A stretch of 64,000 nucleotides of DNA, taken from contig NC_090739.1 of NCBI RefSeq assembly GCF_036898095.1, positions 103,184,019 to 103,248,018 on the forward strand, in the 5' to 3' direction. This document shows positions 1 through 11,008 of this stretch, one piece after another (the first letter of the stretch is position 1; every line of letters starts with the position of its first letter). The position numbers and the translations under genes were made by a program. Origin of the DNA: Palaemon carinicauda. Lineage: Eukaryota; Arthropoda; Malacostraca; Decapoda; Palaemonidae. The notes under the pieces were generated by a model that was not told where the DNA came from, did no database searches, and saw only the letters and a list, made by a program, of their open reading frames with translations.

Positions 1-376
1 TTGAATCTTGATCAGCAATTTAGTTCTTTGTCATAAAGTGGCAACAGTTCAATTTCATAATCGATGGTTTTGCAAGGTTCATTCCTTTTTGATTTGTTAG
101 AAACATTCTTCTAAACAAAGACATAGAAGTAAATGTTAGTTCATTTGCAGGTACAAATAACGTTCCCAAGTGTAAAACTTGTAATTTAAGATTTTATTGG
201 TAACAATAAGCAATTTTGTTCCTGAAGTTACCAAATGGCCTTCCCCAGCCCCTAAGAAGACGTTAAGATGGTGGCTAACCTTTCAATTTATATGCAGAAA
301 AAAAAGATAACATGGATTATGTTTATCCTTGTACACTACTTAGAACTAGTGTCATTTACAATGTTAGTTTATATAC
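1..376. other. No gene seen
   Basis: AT-rich sequence with no open frame beyond those created by the adjoining TA repeat. I see no RNA gene or mobile-element signature here. Confidence 0.5.
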
Positions 377-766
<390 letters not shown>

Positions 767-950
767 GTGCTGTTTAAGTAACTGGATTTTTAAGACTAAA
801 TTTCTCATTTTGAATGGCGTTTAGTTTAAATAAATTTTTCTTCGGTATTTTAAACCTAATTAGCTGAAAATAGCCGATTGCCAATTAAGCCTAAAAATGA
901 ATTCATACGATGACATGACGGTGTTTACAGTAAACACGCTTGGTCAGCCA

Positions 951-1335
951 GCTTATCTCACCGTGTACGTCATCCCAGTTACGAAACACCTGTGCGTCAA
1001 TATATGATAAATGTTCTTTTCTGAGAAGCTTCTCTCACCGTGTACGTCATCGCAGTTACGAAACACTTGTGCGTCATTTTATGATAAATGTTCTTTTCTG
1101 AGAAGCTTCTCTCACCGTGTACGTCATCCCAGTTACGAAACACCTGTGCGTCAATATATGATAAATGTTCTTTTCTGAGAAGCTTCTCTCACCGTGTACG
1201 TCATCCCAGTTACGAAACACTTGTGCGTCATTTTATGATAAATGTTCTTTTCTGAGAAGCTTCTCTCACCGTGTACGTCATCCCAGTTACGAAACACTTG
1301 TGCGTGAATTGATGATAAATTTTCTAGTAAATGGT
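951..1335. repeat. 77-bp tandem repeat, five copies, with CRE-like site and palindrome
   Basis: The string ccgtgtacgtcat recurs at 961, 1038, 1115, 1192 and 1269, exactly 77 bp apart. Copies 1 and 3 share cacctgtgcgtcaatatat while copies 2 and 4 share cacttgtgcgtcattttat, so the array has a 154-bp higher-order period (A-B-A-B) plus a degenerate fifth copy. Each inter-copy junction holds the perfect 12-bp palindrome gagaagcttctc, and each unit holds a CRE/AP-1-like tacgtcat. The small open frames across it are by-products. It could be a satellite seed, a tandem enhancer for the promoter-like site just downstream, or a viral hr-like repeat; sequence alone does not decide. Confidence 0.93.
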
Positions 1336-1471
1336 ATATACGCAACTTCATTGTGGTATTTCTACGACCTTTCAACACTTGCGTGCGTTAGCAATCACAG
1401 GAAATCTATTTTGGGCGTTTGGAATAAATGAACACAGGAAAATAACCCTTAAGTCAGGGCCTCTGTTTGGA

Positions 1472-1546
1472 TATAAAGGCTGCTTGAATGCGTCGTGTTA
1501 TTAAAATCAACCGAGGACGCAGAGACAACAGTTTACTACAGTAAGT
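1472..1546 (+). promoter_or_regulatory. Possible TATA promoter with short leader exon and splice donor
   Basis: A TATAAAG box at 1472-1478 is followed about 30-35 bp later by a plausible start region (ttattaaaatcaacc). A strong donor-type sequence, aca|gtaagtaaat, has its boundary at 1540/1541. The CRE-rich 77-bp array lies just upstream. Each unit of the following tandem array carries an acceptor-like tract ending ttttattacag (first boundary at 2020/2021). The arrangement resembles the 5' end of a host gene whose body is not in the window. It is an inference from motifs only. Confidence 0.3.
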
Positions 1547-1555
1547 AAATATTTG

Positions 1556-3529
<1,974 letters not shown>

Positions 3530-3614
3530 AATTTTATTGGTAAATATTCCAAAATTCCAAATTCTATGGCACCTAGTAAAGAAAAAAGTTTTGATCTTTT
3601 ATAATAACATTTTA
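3530..3614 (+). pseudogene. Duplicated 3' end of the PIF-3-like gene
   Basis: This 85-bp segment is nearly identical, in the same orientation, to 12,913-12,997, which holds the last codons, the stop and the first 3' flank of the PIF-3-like gene. Only a few bases differ. No upstream part of the gene accompanies it. It lies exactly at the junction between the tandem repeat array and the AT-rich viral block, so it marks a rearrangement breakpoint. Confidence 0.85.
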
Positions 3615-3813
3615 TTTGTCGCAACAATCCAATTACAAAACAAGGATACATTGATAAAGTACTAATTACATCTGTAAATACATTTTGTGGGAAACGTATA
3701 TGTATCATGTTTCCTCCATTCTCTGCTTGCTTAGATTTTACAAAAAGTAAAGCAAAATATAAATATATGAATTGAGAATAAAAAAAAGGGTTTATTATAA
3801 AAAAAAATGACAT
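3615..3813 (-). pseudogene. Truncated hydrophobic ORF, unrecognised
   Basis: A minus-strand frame starts with an ATG at 3813 and has a hydrophobic, aromatic-rich first 25 residues, then about 40 polar and mixed residues. It then runs into the duplicated PIF-3 fragment and the GGTA repeat, where the frame stays open only by chance ([13 protein letters not shown] sequence). If a gene, it lost its 3' end at the 3,614 junction. Chance is also possible in such AT-rich DNA. Confidence 0.25.
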
Positions 3814-4134
3814 ACAGCGACTCTACCAAAAAAATGAAAGTCACTAAAAATATATATATGAAATGGAACAAATATAGATTACACTAAACAAAAGTAAACA
3901 AAATCCTTAATTAACAAATAAAATTTCTTCAACTTCAAATAAGGGGAATTAAAAGATTTCCCCCTTGATATTTATCAAATGAAATCTTTTACACTTAACA
4001 TAGTTGCAAAAAAGTCCTAGCTAGTTATTGGAAAATTTGGTAATTGATTAAACAAATAACATATATATATACAAAGAATATTGAACTGGAATATTTTTTA
4101 AAAAACATCTATTCCAAAACATGAACTAAGATTA
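3814..4134. other. AT-rich intergenic stretch
   Basis: No convincing open frame. It holds only short AT runs such as aaatatatatatgaa. It separates the truncated ORF from the first intact viral-type ORF. Confidence 0.4.
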
Positions 4135-4629
4135 TCAAACTGGAATAATTTTGATGTTTTCAAATACATCTTTTCTTTTATTCCAATATAATTGAATTAC
4201 ATTATTTTTTTTAAGATTATCTAATACTGTTAAACCAGTTTGATGAATTTTATGTAAATAAAGTTTATCCACCAATTGGTTGTCTTCAACTATATGATAA
4301 CTCAAAACACCACCTTTAAACTTCTTTTTACTTTGTATAGCCGTCGCCGTAAACCTATATTTTGAGTGTTTGAGTCTCTTGTTTTTTGTATAAAAATTAT
4401 CAATGTCAACGGCAATAACAAACGACAAAATATAATTGCCTTCGGGAATATTTTCCCAGCCTTTGACACGATTTATGTTGAAGAATTCGTGAACATTTTC
4501 CCAAATTCTCATTTTTCTTTTATAACTAGAACTTGGGAATGCGAGGAAAACTGTGGCACTAGAACGATAACGCAGTTTCTGGTTAAATTTGTGACGAACT
4601 GGATATGATGATGCTTTACATTTCGTCAT
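4135..4629 (-). CDS. Unrecognised viral-type protein, 164 aa
   Basis: An intact ATG-to-stop frame of 164 residues in the AT-rich block. The product is strongly basic and rich in Lys, Asn, Tyr and Ile, with no signal peptide or membrane segment. An internal part (about residues 60-110) alternates hydrophobic and charged residues as in a beta-rich domain. I do not recognise a family. It lies among other minus-strand ORFs of similar composition, which supports coding status. The plus-strand frame opposite it is a shadow. Confidence 0.5.
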   Translation of the reverse strand: MTKCKASSYPVRHKFNQKLRYRSSATVFLAFPSSSYKRKMRIWENVHEFFNINRVKGWENIPEGNYILSFVIAVDIDNFYTKNKRLKHSKYRFTATAIQSKKKFKGGVLSYHIVEDNQLVDKLYLHKIHQTGLTVLDNLKKNNVIQLYWNKRKDVFENIKIIPV

Positions 4630-4917
4630 GTTCGGTGGTCTGTTTGTTGGTATTCACATCAGCGTAATTGGTAGTCCTTCTTCTTTGACAATTATATTGG
4701 ATCTGAGACAAAATATAATGCATGAACACAACTTTTGTTTATGAAAAAAATGAATTATTCTTATTAAAAAATGAATGAATCATTATACGATATTACTTTT
4801 GGTCCTGGCAATGAAACATACCCCATTTGTAGAATTAAAAGCAACCAATCATTTTTTAAAAAATTTGAGTTATAATATATATTGTACTAAATCTATTATC
4901 TATCAGTTTTTTTTTAT

Positions 4918-5214
4918 TCAAAAATGTTCTATATATTTTGTGTGGTTTTTTAAAAATAACCAAAGCCAAAAAAATAATATAAAGGAAAACAATAATGTTA
5001 TAAACAATATTTCATATACGCCACCAATATTCATACACTCTGATGAAGAGTAATCATTATCATCGTCATCGTTGAAGTTAATATGGTTTCTTTTCTTCAT
5101 TTTTTTATCTTTTAGTGATACATCTTCAATAACCTCAGTGTATCTCAAATTGCAATATTTGATTATAGTAGTTAAGACTAATGGATAAATGAAGAATTGT
5201 GTATAACCAACCAT
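4918..5214 (-). CDS. Small predicted membrane protein with acidic middle
   Basis: The first ATG is at 5214 (a GTG lies two codons upstream); the frame gives about 98 residues. The N-terminal 20 residues are hydrophobic. A run of Asp/Asn around the middle (FNDDDDNDYSSSE) is followed by a strong membrane segment near residues 65-88 (ILFITLLFSFILFFWLWLF) and a short basic tail. This fits a small viral envelope protein, but no family is recognisable. The overlapping plus-strand frame 4775-5053 is less protein-like. Confidence 0.42.
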   Translation of the reverse strand: MVGYTQFFIYPLVLTTIIKYCNLRYTEVIEDVSLKDKKMKKRNHINFNDDDDNDYSSSECMNIGGVYEILFITLLFSFILFFWLWLFLKNHTKYIEHF

Positions 5215-5496
5215 AAACACTTTATTCTTTTTAAACCAAAAAATAATATATATATAATATAAAAATATTTTATTCTAAAAAGAAAAGGATGGTTTTAAAT
5301 AATAAGTAATATGACACAATACTGGAAATATTTGTCTTTTATAATATTTCAACGAGAAACAGTTTACAGTCATAAAAAATGTAGAATGCTTTTCCTTTCT
5401 TATGAGTTTAGCAGAAACAATGCCTTTTTCATGATTTGTAGGTCCAAATCTTCGTCGTTTAATCAGTATTGGGTTTCTACGATCAATTTGATGTTA
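5215..5496. other. Intergenic; possible former C-terminal extension
   Basis: After the double stop TAA TAA that ends the next minus-strand gene, the same frame stays open for about 70 codons. It encodes a basic Arg/Lys-rich stretch (for example LIKRRRFGPTNHEKG) before another stop. No start codon introduces it. It may be an ancestral extension of the upstream protein or chance. Confidence 0.25.
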
Positions 5497-6495
5497 TTAG
5501 CCATCCACTTTTGTTTTTTTTGTCATTGTTGATGACAATGATGAGCGTCGTCTCTTTTTAACAACATTCAAGGTGGTGTGGTGATTTTTCCTCCAACTTG
5601 GATTTTCCCAGAAAGTATCCAAGAATTTTGGATTACATAAAGGTTTATTTGTGCAAGTGTAGTTTTCTATGAATTGATGGTCGTTTTTCCAAGAAAACTC
5701 TTGGTTCATTTCAATGGGGTGGATTTTGTCAAAAAACTGAATCGACGCATAATTTACGGAATACATTGCTCTTGGGTCCAATTTAAAAGCCATCAATGAT
5801 TCTACTATTGAAATTAGGACTTTAAATTGTCCATAAAAATATGGTCGGTCTCTGAAATAATGAAGCCTCTTTACACAGGATAATTCCAAAACCCTTTTAC
5901 TTGAGCATCCTAATGATTCGGTTTCTAGGCTGTGAATTTTCTTAATTATGATGGGACGGAACCACTCTATGAATTCATTCTTCCGTGTGTTCTTATTATC
6001 TAGACACACGGAAGAAATATCCTCATTATTTTCTAAGCCCATAAAATTTCTATAAACAGCAGCCAAATATTGAACAGCTTCAAAACGATTACCAACTTCA
6101 AGAGAGTCGTTAAATTTTTTCTCATAATTTTCTTTGTCGGTAGTTTCTGGTATTTGATTAGATGCAGCCAATTGTAAATCACAACATACTTGGGCTTTTA
6201 AGGCGAATAGAAAAATAGTAAGGGCCCTGGTTAGAAACTCAATATCTCTATAATTTTTTTCTTTGTATGTGTTTAAAAATGTAAAAAAAAAATATAGAGA
6301 AACTGTATCTCTTGGTGAAATTAGGTCTAGTGCCTTTCCTTGTAAGAAATTCAGTATGGAATTCATTCTTGAATTGTTTTTTCTGTTTACGTTTAATATA
6401 TTAATGAGATGAATTTCTCTAATGCACCATAAATAGAGATCAGAAACCTTTCCTGTCATTATAGTGTTTATAATGATTTTTTTCAAAGTGTCCAT
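5497..6495 (-). CDS. Unrecognised viral-type protein, ~332 aa
   Basis: Long minus-strand frame. The first ATG is at 6495 and gives 332 residues, but the frame is open upstream to 6720 with protein-like composition and no ATG, bounded by a TAA next to a C/G homopolymer. The 5' end may therefore be damaged. The product is mostly alpha-helical in character, with a hydrophobic stretch near residues 85-115 (YFFFTFLNTY, ALTIFLFAL) and a basic C-terminus with KKRRRSS, a possible nuclear localisation signal. Its length and mixed composition would suit a nudivirus/baculovirus core protein. I cannot assign one. Confidence 0.55.
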   Translation of the reverse strand: MDTLKKIIINTIMTGKVSDLYLWCIREIHLINILNVNRKNNSRMNSILNFLQGKALDLISPRDTVSLYFFFTFLNTYKEKNYRDIEFLTRALTIFLFALKAQVCCDLQLAASNQIPETTDKENYEKKFNDSLEVGNRFEAVQYLAAVYRNFMGLENNEDISSVCLDNKNTRKNEFIEWFRPIIIKKIHSLETESLGCSSKRVLELSCVKRLHYFRDRPYFYGQFKVLISIVESLMAFKLDPRAMYSVNYASIQFFDKIHPIEMNQEFSWKNDHQFIENYTCTNKPLCNPKFLDTFWENPSWRKNHHTTLNVVKKRRRSSLSSTMTKKTKVDG

Positions 6496-6782
6496 ATCTT
6501 CTCCGTGGAAAAGAATTGGGTTGAATGGTGATGATAGGTTTTGTTTGCTCTTTTCACGCAAACAAACCAATTCATCGTTTTGTGTTATGTTTTTTATGTT
6601 AAAAAAACATTCTTTTTGGGTTCTTTTATAATGATACCCTTCTGTTGCAAGATCAGAACCAAAAGAATAAACACCAACCGGAGGTTGAAGCTGTACTGGG
6701 CATAATCGTATCTCAGTCCATTATTTATATGCTTCATCTGTCTTAGATGGGGGGATGGGGGGGGGTGGGTGTAATCACATAG

Positions 6783-6815
6783 TATATATATACCAGCCCA
6801 AGGAAGGTTTCAGTT
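6783..6815 (+). promoter_or_regulatory. TATA box plus CAGT initiator (early-type viral promoter)
   Basis: TATATATATA at 6783-6792 is followed by ttcagttgg, with CAGT at 6811-6814. The spacing is about 26-28 bp, as expected for an arthropod TATA/initiator pair and for early promoters of baculovirus-like viruses. The next ATG downstream, at 6885, opens a 271-codon gene, leaving a leader of about 73 nt. The TATA run is symmetric and could also serve the divergent minus-strand gene ending at 5497. Confidence 0.5.
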
Positions 6816-6884
6816 GGTTAGTTGTATCTTAGACTGGATCAGTTCAACTACCACCACCATATTACAAGATTTGTAAAAATAAAA

Positions 6885-7700
6885 ATGGTTCAAGTGCAAT
6901 GTCCATATTGTAAAAATAAAATCTGTACCCCCAAAAAAGAAATAGATAATGATTTTGAAAATATTTTACTCTTTGGGGATACTACAGATTTAGAACATGA
7001 TAGTTTCTTGCCTTTTCTGGATATTGAAAATTATCTAAATTTTTCAAAGTCGGGGGAAGATGATCATTTTCAAGAATTGGAGGAATTCTTAAACCATGAA
7101 CAAGAAGGTGTCAACATCAAAACAAAAATTCTCCCAGTGAAGATTACTACAAACCAACACAAAGACGAAGAAAACATAAACCCAGTAAAGAAGGTTCTTA
7201 AACAAATAAAAAAAGAATTTCCCTCGAATCCACACAAAGAAGAAAAAAAGAAGACTTTTGGGGCAGAGGAGGCAGTGAATCTATGGATTCTAGAAGTTTT
7301 ATCTAATCAATACAAAGATGAAGAAAAGAAGATTTTTGAAGTAAAGGAAACCACCATAAAGGGGGAATTCCCCTCGAATCAATACAAAGTTGAAGTAAAG
7401 GATATTCCCCCAGTGAAAACGACTTCAAACCAACATCAAAAAGAAGAAATCGTCCAATTAGATATAAATCTCAACCTTAAAAGAAAAAATAGAGAAACTG
7501 ACGATGATACAGAAGACTCAATAGCTAGACGCGTTTCTCTGAAACATAAAGAGAAGACACTATTTGAGCCCGTTGCTAAAAGAACGAGGCTTCAAAAAAA
7601 AAAACTTAACAACATTACGTTTTCATCAAATACCCATCCACATGGAAAACCAAAACGCTTTAAATCCAAGGATACCCCTACTAACAAGAAGGCGCACTAA
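6885..7700 (+). CDS. Unrecognised protein with N-terminal Cys cluster and charged repeats, 271 aa
   Basis: The ATG at 6885 is chosen over the upstream TTG at 6822 because it is the first ATG after the TATA/CAGT promoter. Residues 6-13 hold CPYCKNKIC, a small zinc-ribbon-like knuckle. The next 60 residues are acidic. The middle (about 80-200) repeats a degenerate Lys/Glu motif (NQHKDEE, NPHKEE, NQYKDEE, NQYKVE), and the last 70 residues are strongly basic with KRKNRE and KRTRLQKKK clusters. This could be a nuclear regulator expressed early. No family is recognised. Confidence 0.55.
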   Translation: MVQVQCPYCKNKICTPKKEIDNDFENILLFGDTTDLEHDSFLPFLDIENYLNFSKSGEDDHFQELEEFLNHEQEGVNIKTKILPVKITTNQHKDEENINPVKKVLKQIKKEFPSNPHKEEKKKTFGAEEAVNLWILEVLSNQYKDEEKKIFEVKETTIKGEFPSNQYKVEVKDIPPVKTTSNQHQKEEIVQLDINLNLKRKNRETDDDTEDSIARRVSLKHKEKTLFEPVAKRTRLQKKKLNNITFSSNTHPHGKPKRFKSKDTPTNKKAH

Positions 7701-7712
7701 CAAACTTTACAT

Positions 7713-7767
7713 CATAATAGGGATAATCAACGCCCCTAGTATCATCTTCTACGGCGGTCAAATAAGG
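7713..7767. repeat. 55-bp duplicated fragment of the beta-like RNAP gene
   Basis: This 55-bp segment is identical, in the same orientation, to 8,896-8,950, which is coding sequence of the minus-strand RNA polymerase beta-like gene. It lies between the 6,885-7,700 gene and the small membrane ORF and codes for nothing by itself here. It is direct evidence of a recent local rearrangement, because there is no divergence. Confidence 0.93.
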
Positions 7768-7785
7768 CAATGTTAAATTCCCCTC

Positions 7786-7935
7786 CTACGAATTATCCAC
7801 GATTTTCTTTCTTTTCTCCTCACGTACCCTAGCATAATCATACCTTACAGCATAGTCTGTATAGACATACAAAATAAATATAGTCACCAACAAAATTATT
7901 ATAATGCTTATAATAATAAGTGTTATGTATTCCAT
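7786..7935 (-). CDS. Small single-pass membrane protein, 49 aa
   Basis: A complete ATG-TAG frame. Residues 3-24 form a strong membrane segment (ITLIIISIIIILLVTIF...), followed by Tyr-rich and then basic residues (VREEKRKKIV). The layout is that of tiny N-terminally anchored envelope or per os infectivity proteins of baculo- and nudiviruses, several of which are about this size, but sequence identity is too weak to name one. The stop lies 19 bp from the duplicated RNAP fragment. Confidence 0.45.
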   Translation of the reverse strand: MEYITLIIISIIIILLVTIFILYVYTDYAVRYDYARVREEKRKKIVDNS

Positions 7936-8028
7936 TTTTTATTTTACAACATAAAGTGGGTATCTTGTGCTATATCGGTGATAAAATGTAAACCATATAC
8001 CCAGTATATTCTACGTGGGTAGTAAATT

Positions 8029-8313
8029 TCATTTTATTTTAGTAATGTTAGCGAATAAGTAAGATTGGAATAGAGTCAGAGTATCAATCGGTTTGGTTTC
8101 TGGAATTAGAATTAGATATATAGTCTTCTTCGTATTACTTTTGCCCCTAATGTCATTATTATTATATAACCAAAGTGTTTTGCTAGTCCACTTGTTTCCA
8201 TGGGTCGTCTTTTCACTCCTCTCGTTCTCCCGTTCTGGGAATTCTCTTGGTCTTCCACTCCAATACTCATCAAAATAACTGTAGTCGTCTGGTTCAGCTT
8301 CGAATATATTTTT
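8029..8313 (-). pseudogene. C-terminal part of an unrecognised viral protein, start lost
   Basis: A 94-codon minus-strand frame with no ATG. It reads like real protein (for example EPDDYSYFDEYWSGRPREFP, KTIYLILIPETKPIDT). Immediately upstream there is a TAG next to a T5 run (8309-8313). In a neighbouring frame, coding-like sequence continues toward the stop of the RNAP beta-like gene at 8402. The simplest reading is a single-base slip in the homopolymer. The plus-strand Leu-rich frame 8093-8278 is its shadow. Function unknown. Confidence 0.42.
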
Positions 8314-8401
8314 CTAATGCATTATTTCTAAATACACCCCCGGTGATTCTTTTATTGTTATAATGAACTATAATATCATAAAAATAAAAAACGAAATTCA
8401 T

Positions 8402-11008
8402 TTAACTGGTGAGTGTTTCTGATTTTTTCTTCATATGAGTTAATTTTGATATTTTTAATGATAAATCAATATTTTCATACTGATTAAATTCATCAAAAAC
8501 CCTTTGTAGTGTTTTTGAACCTTGGATAATCTCATCGCTCATTTCTGTTTTTTCGTCTTTGGTGGGTTGGATTGGAAATTCCAAAAAATCAGATCTAAAT
8601 TGGGAAATTTCGTAATTAAGGCGTTCAGCTCCAAGGCCCACAATTGTCATTTGTTCTTGTGGGCCCGTTGCAAACCCTCCTCGTTTTCCTTTCACTGGTG
8701 TACCAGAAAACTTTGTTCTTATGATATCATCTGGATGAGAACATTGCATCATGAGAGATGATTTATGGTTATGAACAAGAAAATATCGCGTTTTATAGAT
8801 GGTGGCTTTAGTAGTTTTATAACATAGCCTATTAATATGATCATAATCTTCTAATTTTCTAGTGTATGTAAATCCGTCATCTACATCAAAATATTCATAA
8901 TAGGGATAATCAACGCCCCTAGTATCATCTTCTACGGCGGTCAAATAAGGAAGTCCCGTTATAGGATTTATTAGTATTCCACTAGCATATAAATCTCCCA
9001 ACTCCAAATAATATTTAGAATCTTCTATATTAAATTCAAAACAGTTGTTCATATATGGAATCGATGTTTTGTTTTCGTGTTCTTTCTTTAACATCTCACC
9101 AGTATTAAATATATTATCTAGAGTCTGTCTCTTCAGGTATTGAGGATTAATGATAAGATCTGGCATTATTGTGTGTGTGTTTTTTTTCCCCTCGTTTTTA
9201 GGATTGATTATTACAAACGGCATATTTTCATCTGAAATAATTTCAGAGAGAACACCCTTATTTGAAGTTGTTGTTTGTAATTTATCACCTATAGATGGTG
9301 TGAATAAACTCGCATATGTCAGATATAACTTCATATACTGTGATATATCTATGTTATCGCAACGAATCATTTCGCAACGATATTTCTGATAGTTTGGGTT
9401 TTGAGATTGAAAAGCCAATGACCTTCGAAGCTTGGCCCTTTCTTTTGATGAACATACCAAATTGTGAAAATAATCATTTGTTGGGTCGTCCACGTCCATA
9501 ATATTACCCCGTCCTTCCCAAATCACCGATAAAATCCAGTCTTTACCTATATTATTATTATTTATTACAACATTTTCAAATTTATCTACAAAGATATCGG
9601 ACTTTCTAGGCATCCCTATCCCCCCCTCAGTAGTGATTTCTATTACTTTTAGTTCACTGGAAAAAAGTTCAATTAAAAGTTTTAGGTTGCTATTAATATG
9701 ACTACAAGTATTTTTCAGTTTAAATATACCAACTTGAAGCCCCTTTCTTAGTATTGTACCTTTTGTAATCATGGGTATAAATTCTATTGGGAATGGGTTT
9801 TCGTCAGAAGCCTTATAATTATAATTCATCTTAACAGCAGCAGTTTCATAAAATGTTGCTGAAAACATTCCAGATTCTATTGCCCCTTTCCTAATAACAA
9901 TCCCATCTTCTTGATTATTAAATCCAGATGCAACCAATATTTTGGGGTAGCATCCTGCAATATCAATAATTTCCGAAGGATATGATTTTGTATTTTGAAA
10001 AGCCACGGTTAAATTCTTTTGGTGTAATTGGCCTATTGATAAGGAATTTCTTAGGGTTCCTACAAAATTCTTGGCTGAAAATGCTGCGTGTCCAGTGCGA
10101 GGTAAATGGCATTTGTTAGGGTGTGGTGTTATTCTAATAGAGGGACCAAATATATTTTCAATTCTTTCTCCCCTTTCTCCAACCCATAAATTTGTTGTAC
10201 ACCCCAAAGAACCCACTAACTGTTCATCATCAATAATATCTTGCTGTAAATATAGAAATTCGGTTGGTGAATAAAAAAGCCCATCTCTGTGTAATTTGAA
10301 TAACGTACCTTCAAAACTGGTACACTCCCAAAATATATTTCTTGATTGATCTATAAGTTCTATAAAAGGTACTTCTATTTTTAATGCATATTGCATCATT
10401 CGAAAGTAATTAAATATACCAAACTGAGATGTTATGTACATTATTTGTTGGTGTGATAAATTTTCTGGTGTTTTCCTAAAAAACTTATATAACACTTGGT
10501 TGGCACAAATGTACTGATAGTTTTCATCTAATTCTTCCAAATATTCTGGATTATCAACTATTTGACAATCAGAAAAAAGCTTTAGTAATAATTTATGCAT
10601 ATTTTCTCCAACTGTTAAACTATATGTTGATATTACTGTATCAATCACACATTCCAGTATCAATCCACAGTTTTTGGGGGTGTCTGATGTAGTTACCAAA
10701 TCAATGAAACCTATTTCACTATTGGTTATATATTTGGGTTCTTTCGTTTTAGAATCTTTGGTTAAAACTTTTTGAAGTGAACAAGCTATTCCGCAAATAT
10801 TGTAAAAGGAATTTGTGGGGGCGTTTCTTGTAAATCTCCCAATTCTATGCACATCAAGATTAATATTGTTGTTTATAAACGCATTATTATTATTATTACT
10901 CTCTCTTTCGTCAGTTTTTCCCGTCCACCCAAAGGAAATATTATCTCCTCTGGCGTTATAATCATCAAATTCATTTGTATATTTATTATCATCTAAACTA
11001 CATAATCT
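8402..11008 (-). CDS. DNA-directed RNA polymerase beta-like subunit (LEF-8 type), main part
   Basis: Encodes the second-largest subunit of a multisubunit RNA polymerase, which with the beta' subunit would transcribe viral genes. The conventional frame (GTG at 10852) has 816 codons and the frame is open up to 11008. Motifs in order: an ETPEG-region equivalent with DTPKNCGLI near 10,680; NQEDGIVIRKG near 9,910; the catalytic-site element GDKLQTTTSNKGV near 9,250-9,289; and a C-terminal KGKRGGFATGPQEQM near 8,670 that matches the RGRxRxGG...GEMERD region. In the catalytic element both lysines keep the cellular spacing, but the usual Arg-His pair is replaced by Thr-Thr. Upstream, the frame must shift once near 11,009 to join the N-terminal piece. 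Poor match to host Pol I/II/III favours a viral origin; I infer LEF-8-like from context. Confidence 0.75.
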   Translation of the reverse strand, partial: RLCSLDDNKYTNEFDDYNARGDNISFGWTGKTDERESNNNNNAFINNNINLDVHRIGRFTRNAPTNSFYNICGIACSLQKVLTKDSKTKEPKYITNSEIGFIDLVTTSDTPKNCGLILECVIDTVISTYSLTVGENMHKLLLKLFSDCQIVDNPEYLEELDENYQYICANQVLYKFFRKTPENLSHQQIMYITSQFGIFNYFRMMQYALKIEVPFIELIDQSRNIFWECTSFEGTLFKLHRDGLFYSPTEFLYLQQDIIDDEQLVGSLGCTTNLWVGERGERIENIFGPSIRITPHPNKCHLPRTGHAAFSAKNFVGTLRNSLSIGQLHQKNLTVAFQNTKSYPSEIIDIAGCYPKILVASGFNNQEDGIVIRKGAIESGMFSATFYETAAVKMNYNYKASDENPFPIEFIPMITKGTILRKGLQVGIFKLKNTCSHINSNLKLLIELFSSELKVIEITTEGGIGMPRKSDIFVDKFENVVINNNNIGKDWILSVIWEGRGNIMDVDDPTNDYFHNLVCSSKERAKLRRSLAFQSQNPNYQKYRCEMIRCDNIDISQYMKLYLTYASLFTPSIGDKLQTTTSNKGVLSEIISDENMPFVIINPKNEGKKNTHTIMPDLIINPQYLKRQTLDNIFNTGEMLKKEHENKTSIPYMNNCFEFNIEDSKYYLELGDLYASGILINPITGLPYLTAVEDDTRGVDYPYYEYFDVDDGFTYTRKLEDYDHINRLCYKTTKATIYKTRYFLVHNHKSSLMMQCSHPDDIIRTKFSGTPVKGKRGGFATGPQEQMTIVGLGAERLNYEISQFRSDFLEFPIQPTKDEKTEMSDEIIQGSKTLQRVFDEFNQYENIDLSLKISKLTHMKKKSETLTS

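Noticed and set aside
951..1335. CRISPR-like array
   Set aside because: Units are contiguous 77-bp tandem copies without unique spacers, in a eukaryotic context.
8093..8278. Leu-rich plus-strand ORF
   Set aside because: Opposite strand of a more protein-like frame (8,029-8,313) and starts with TTG.
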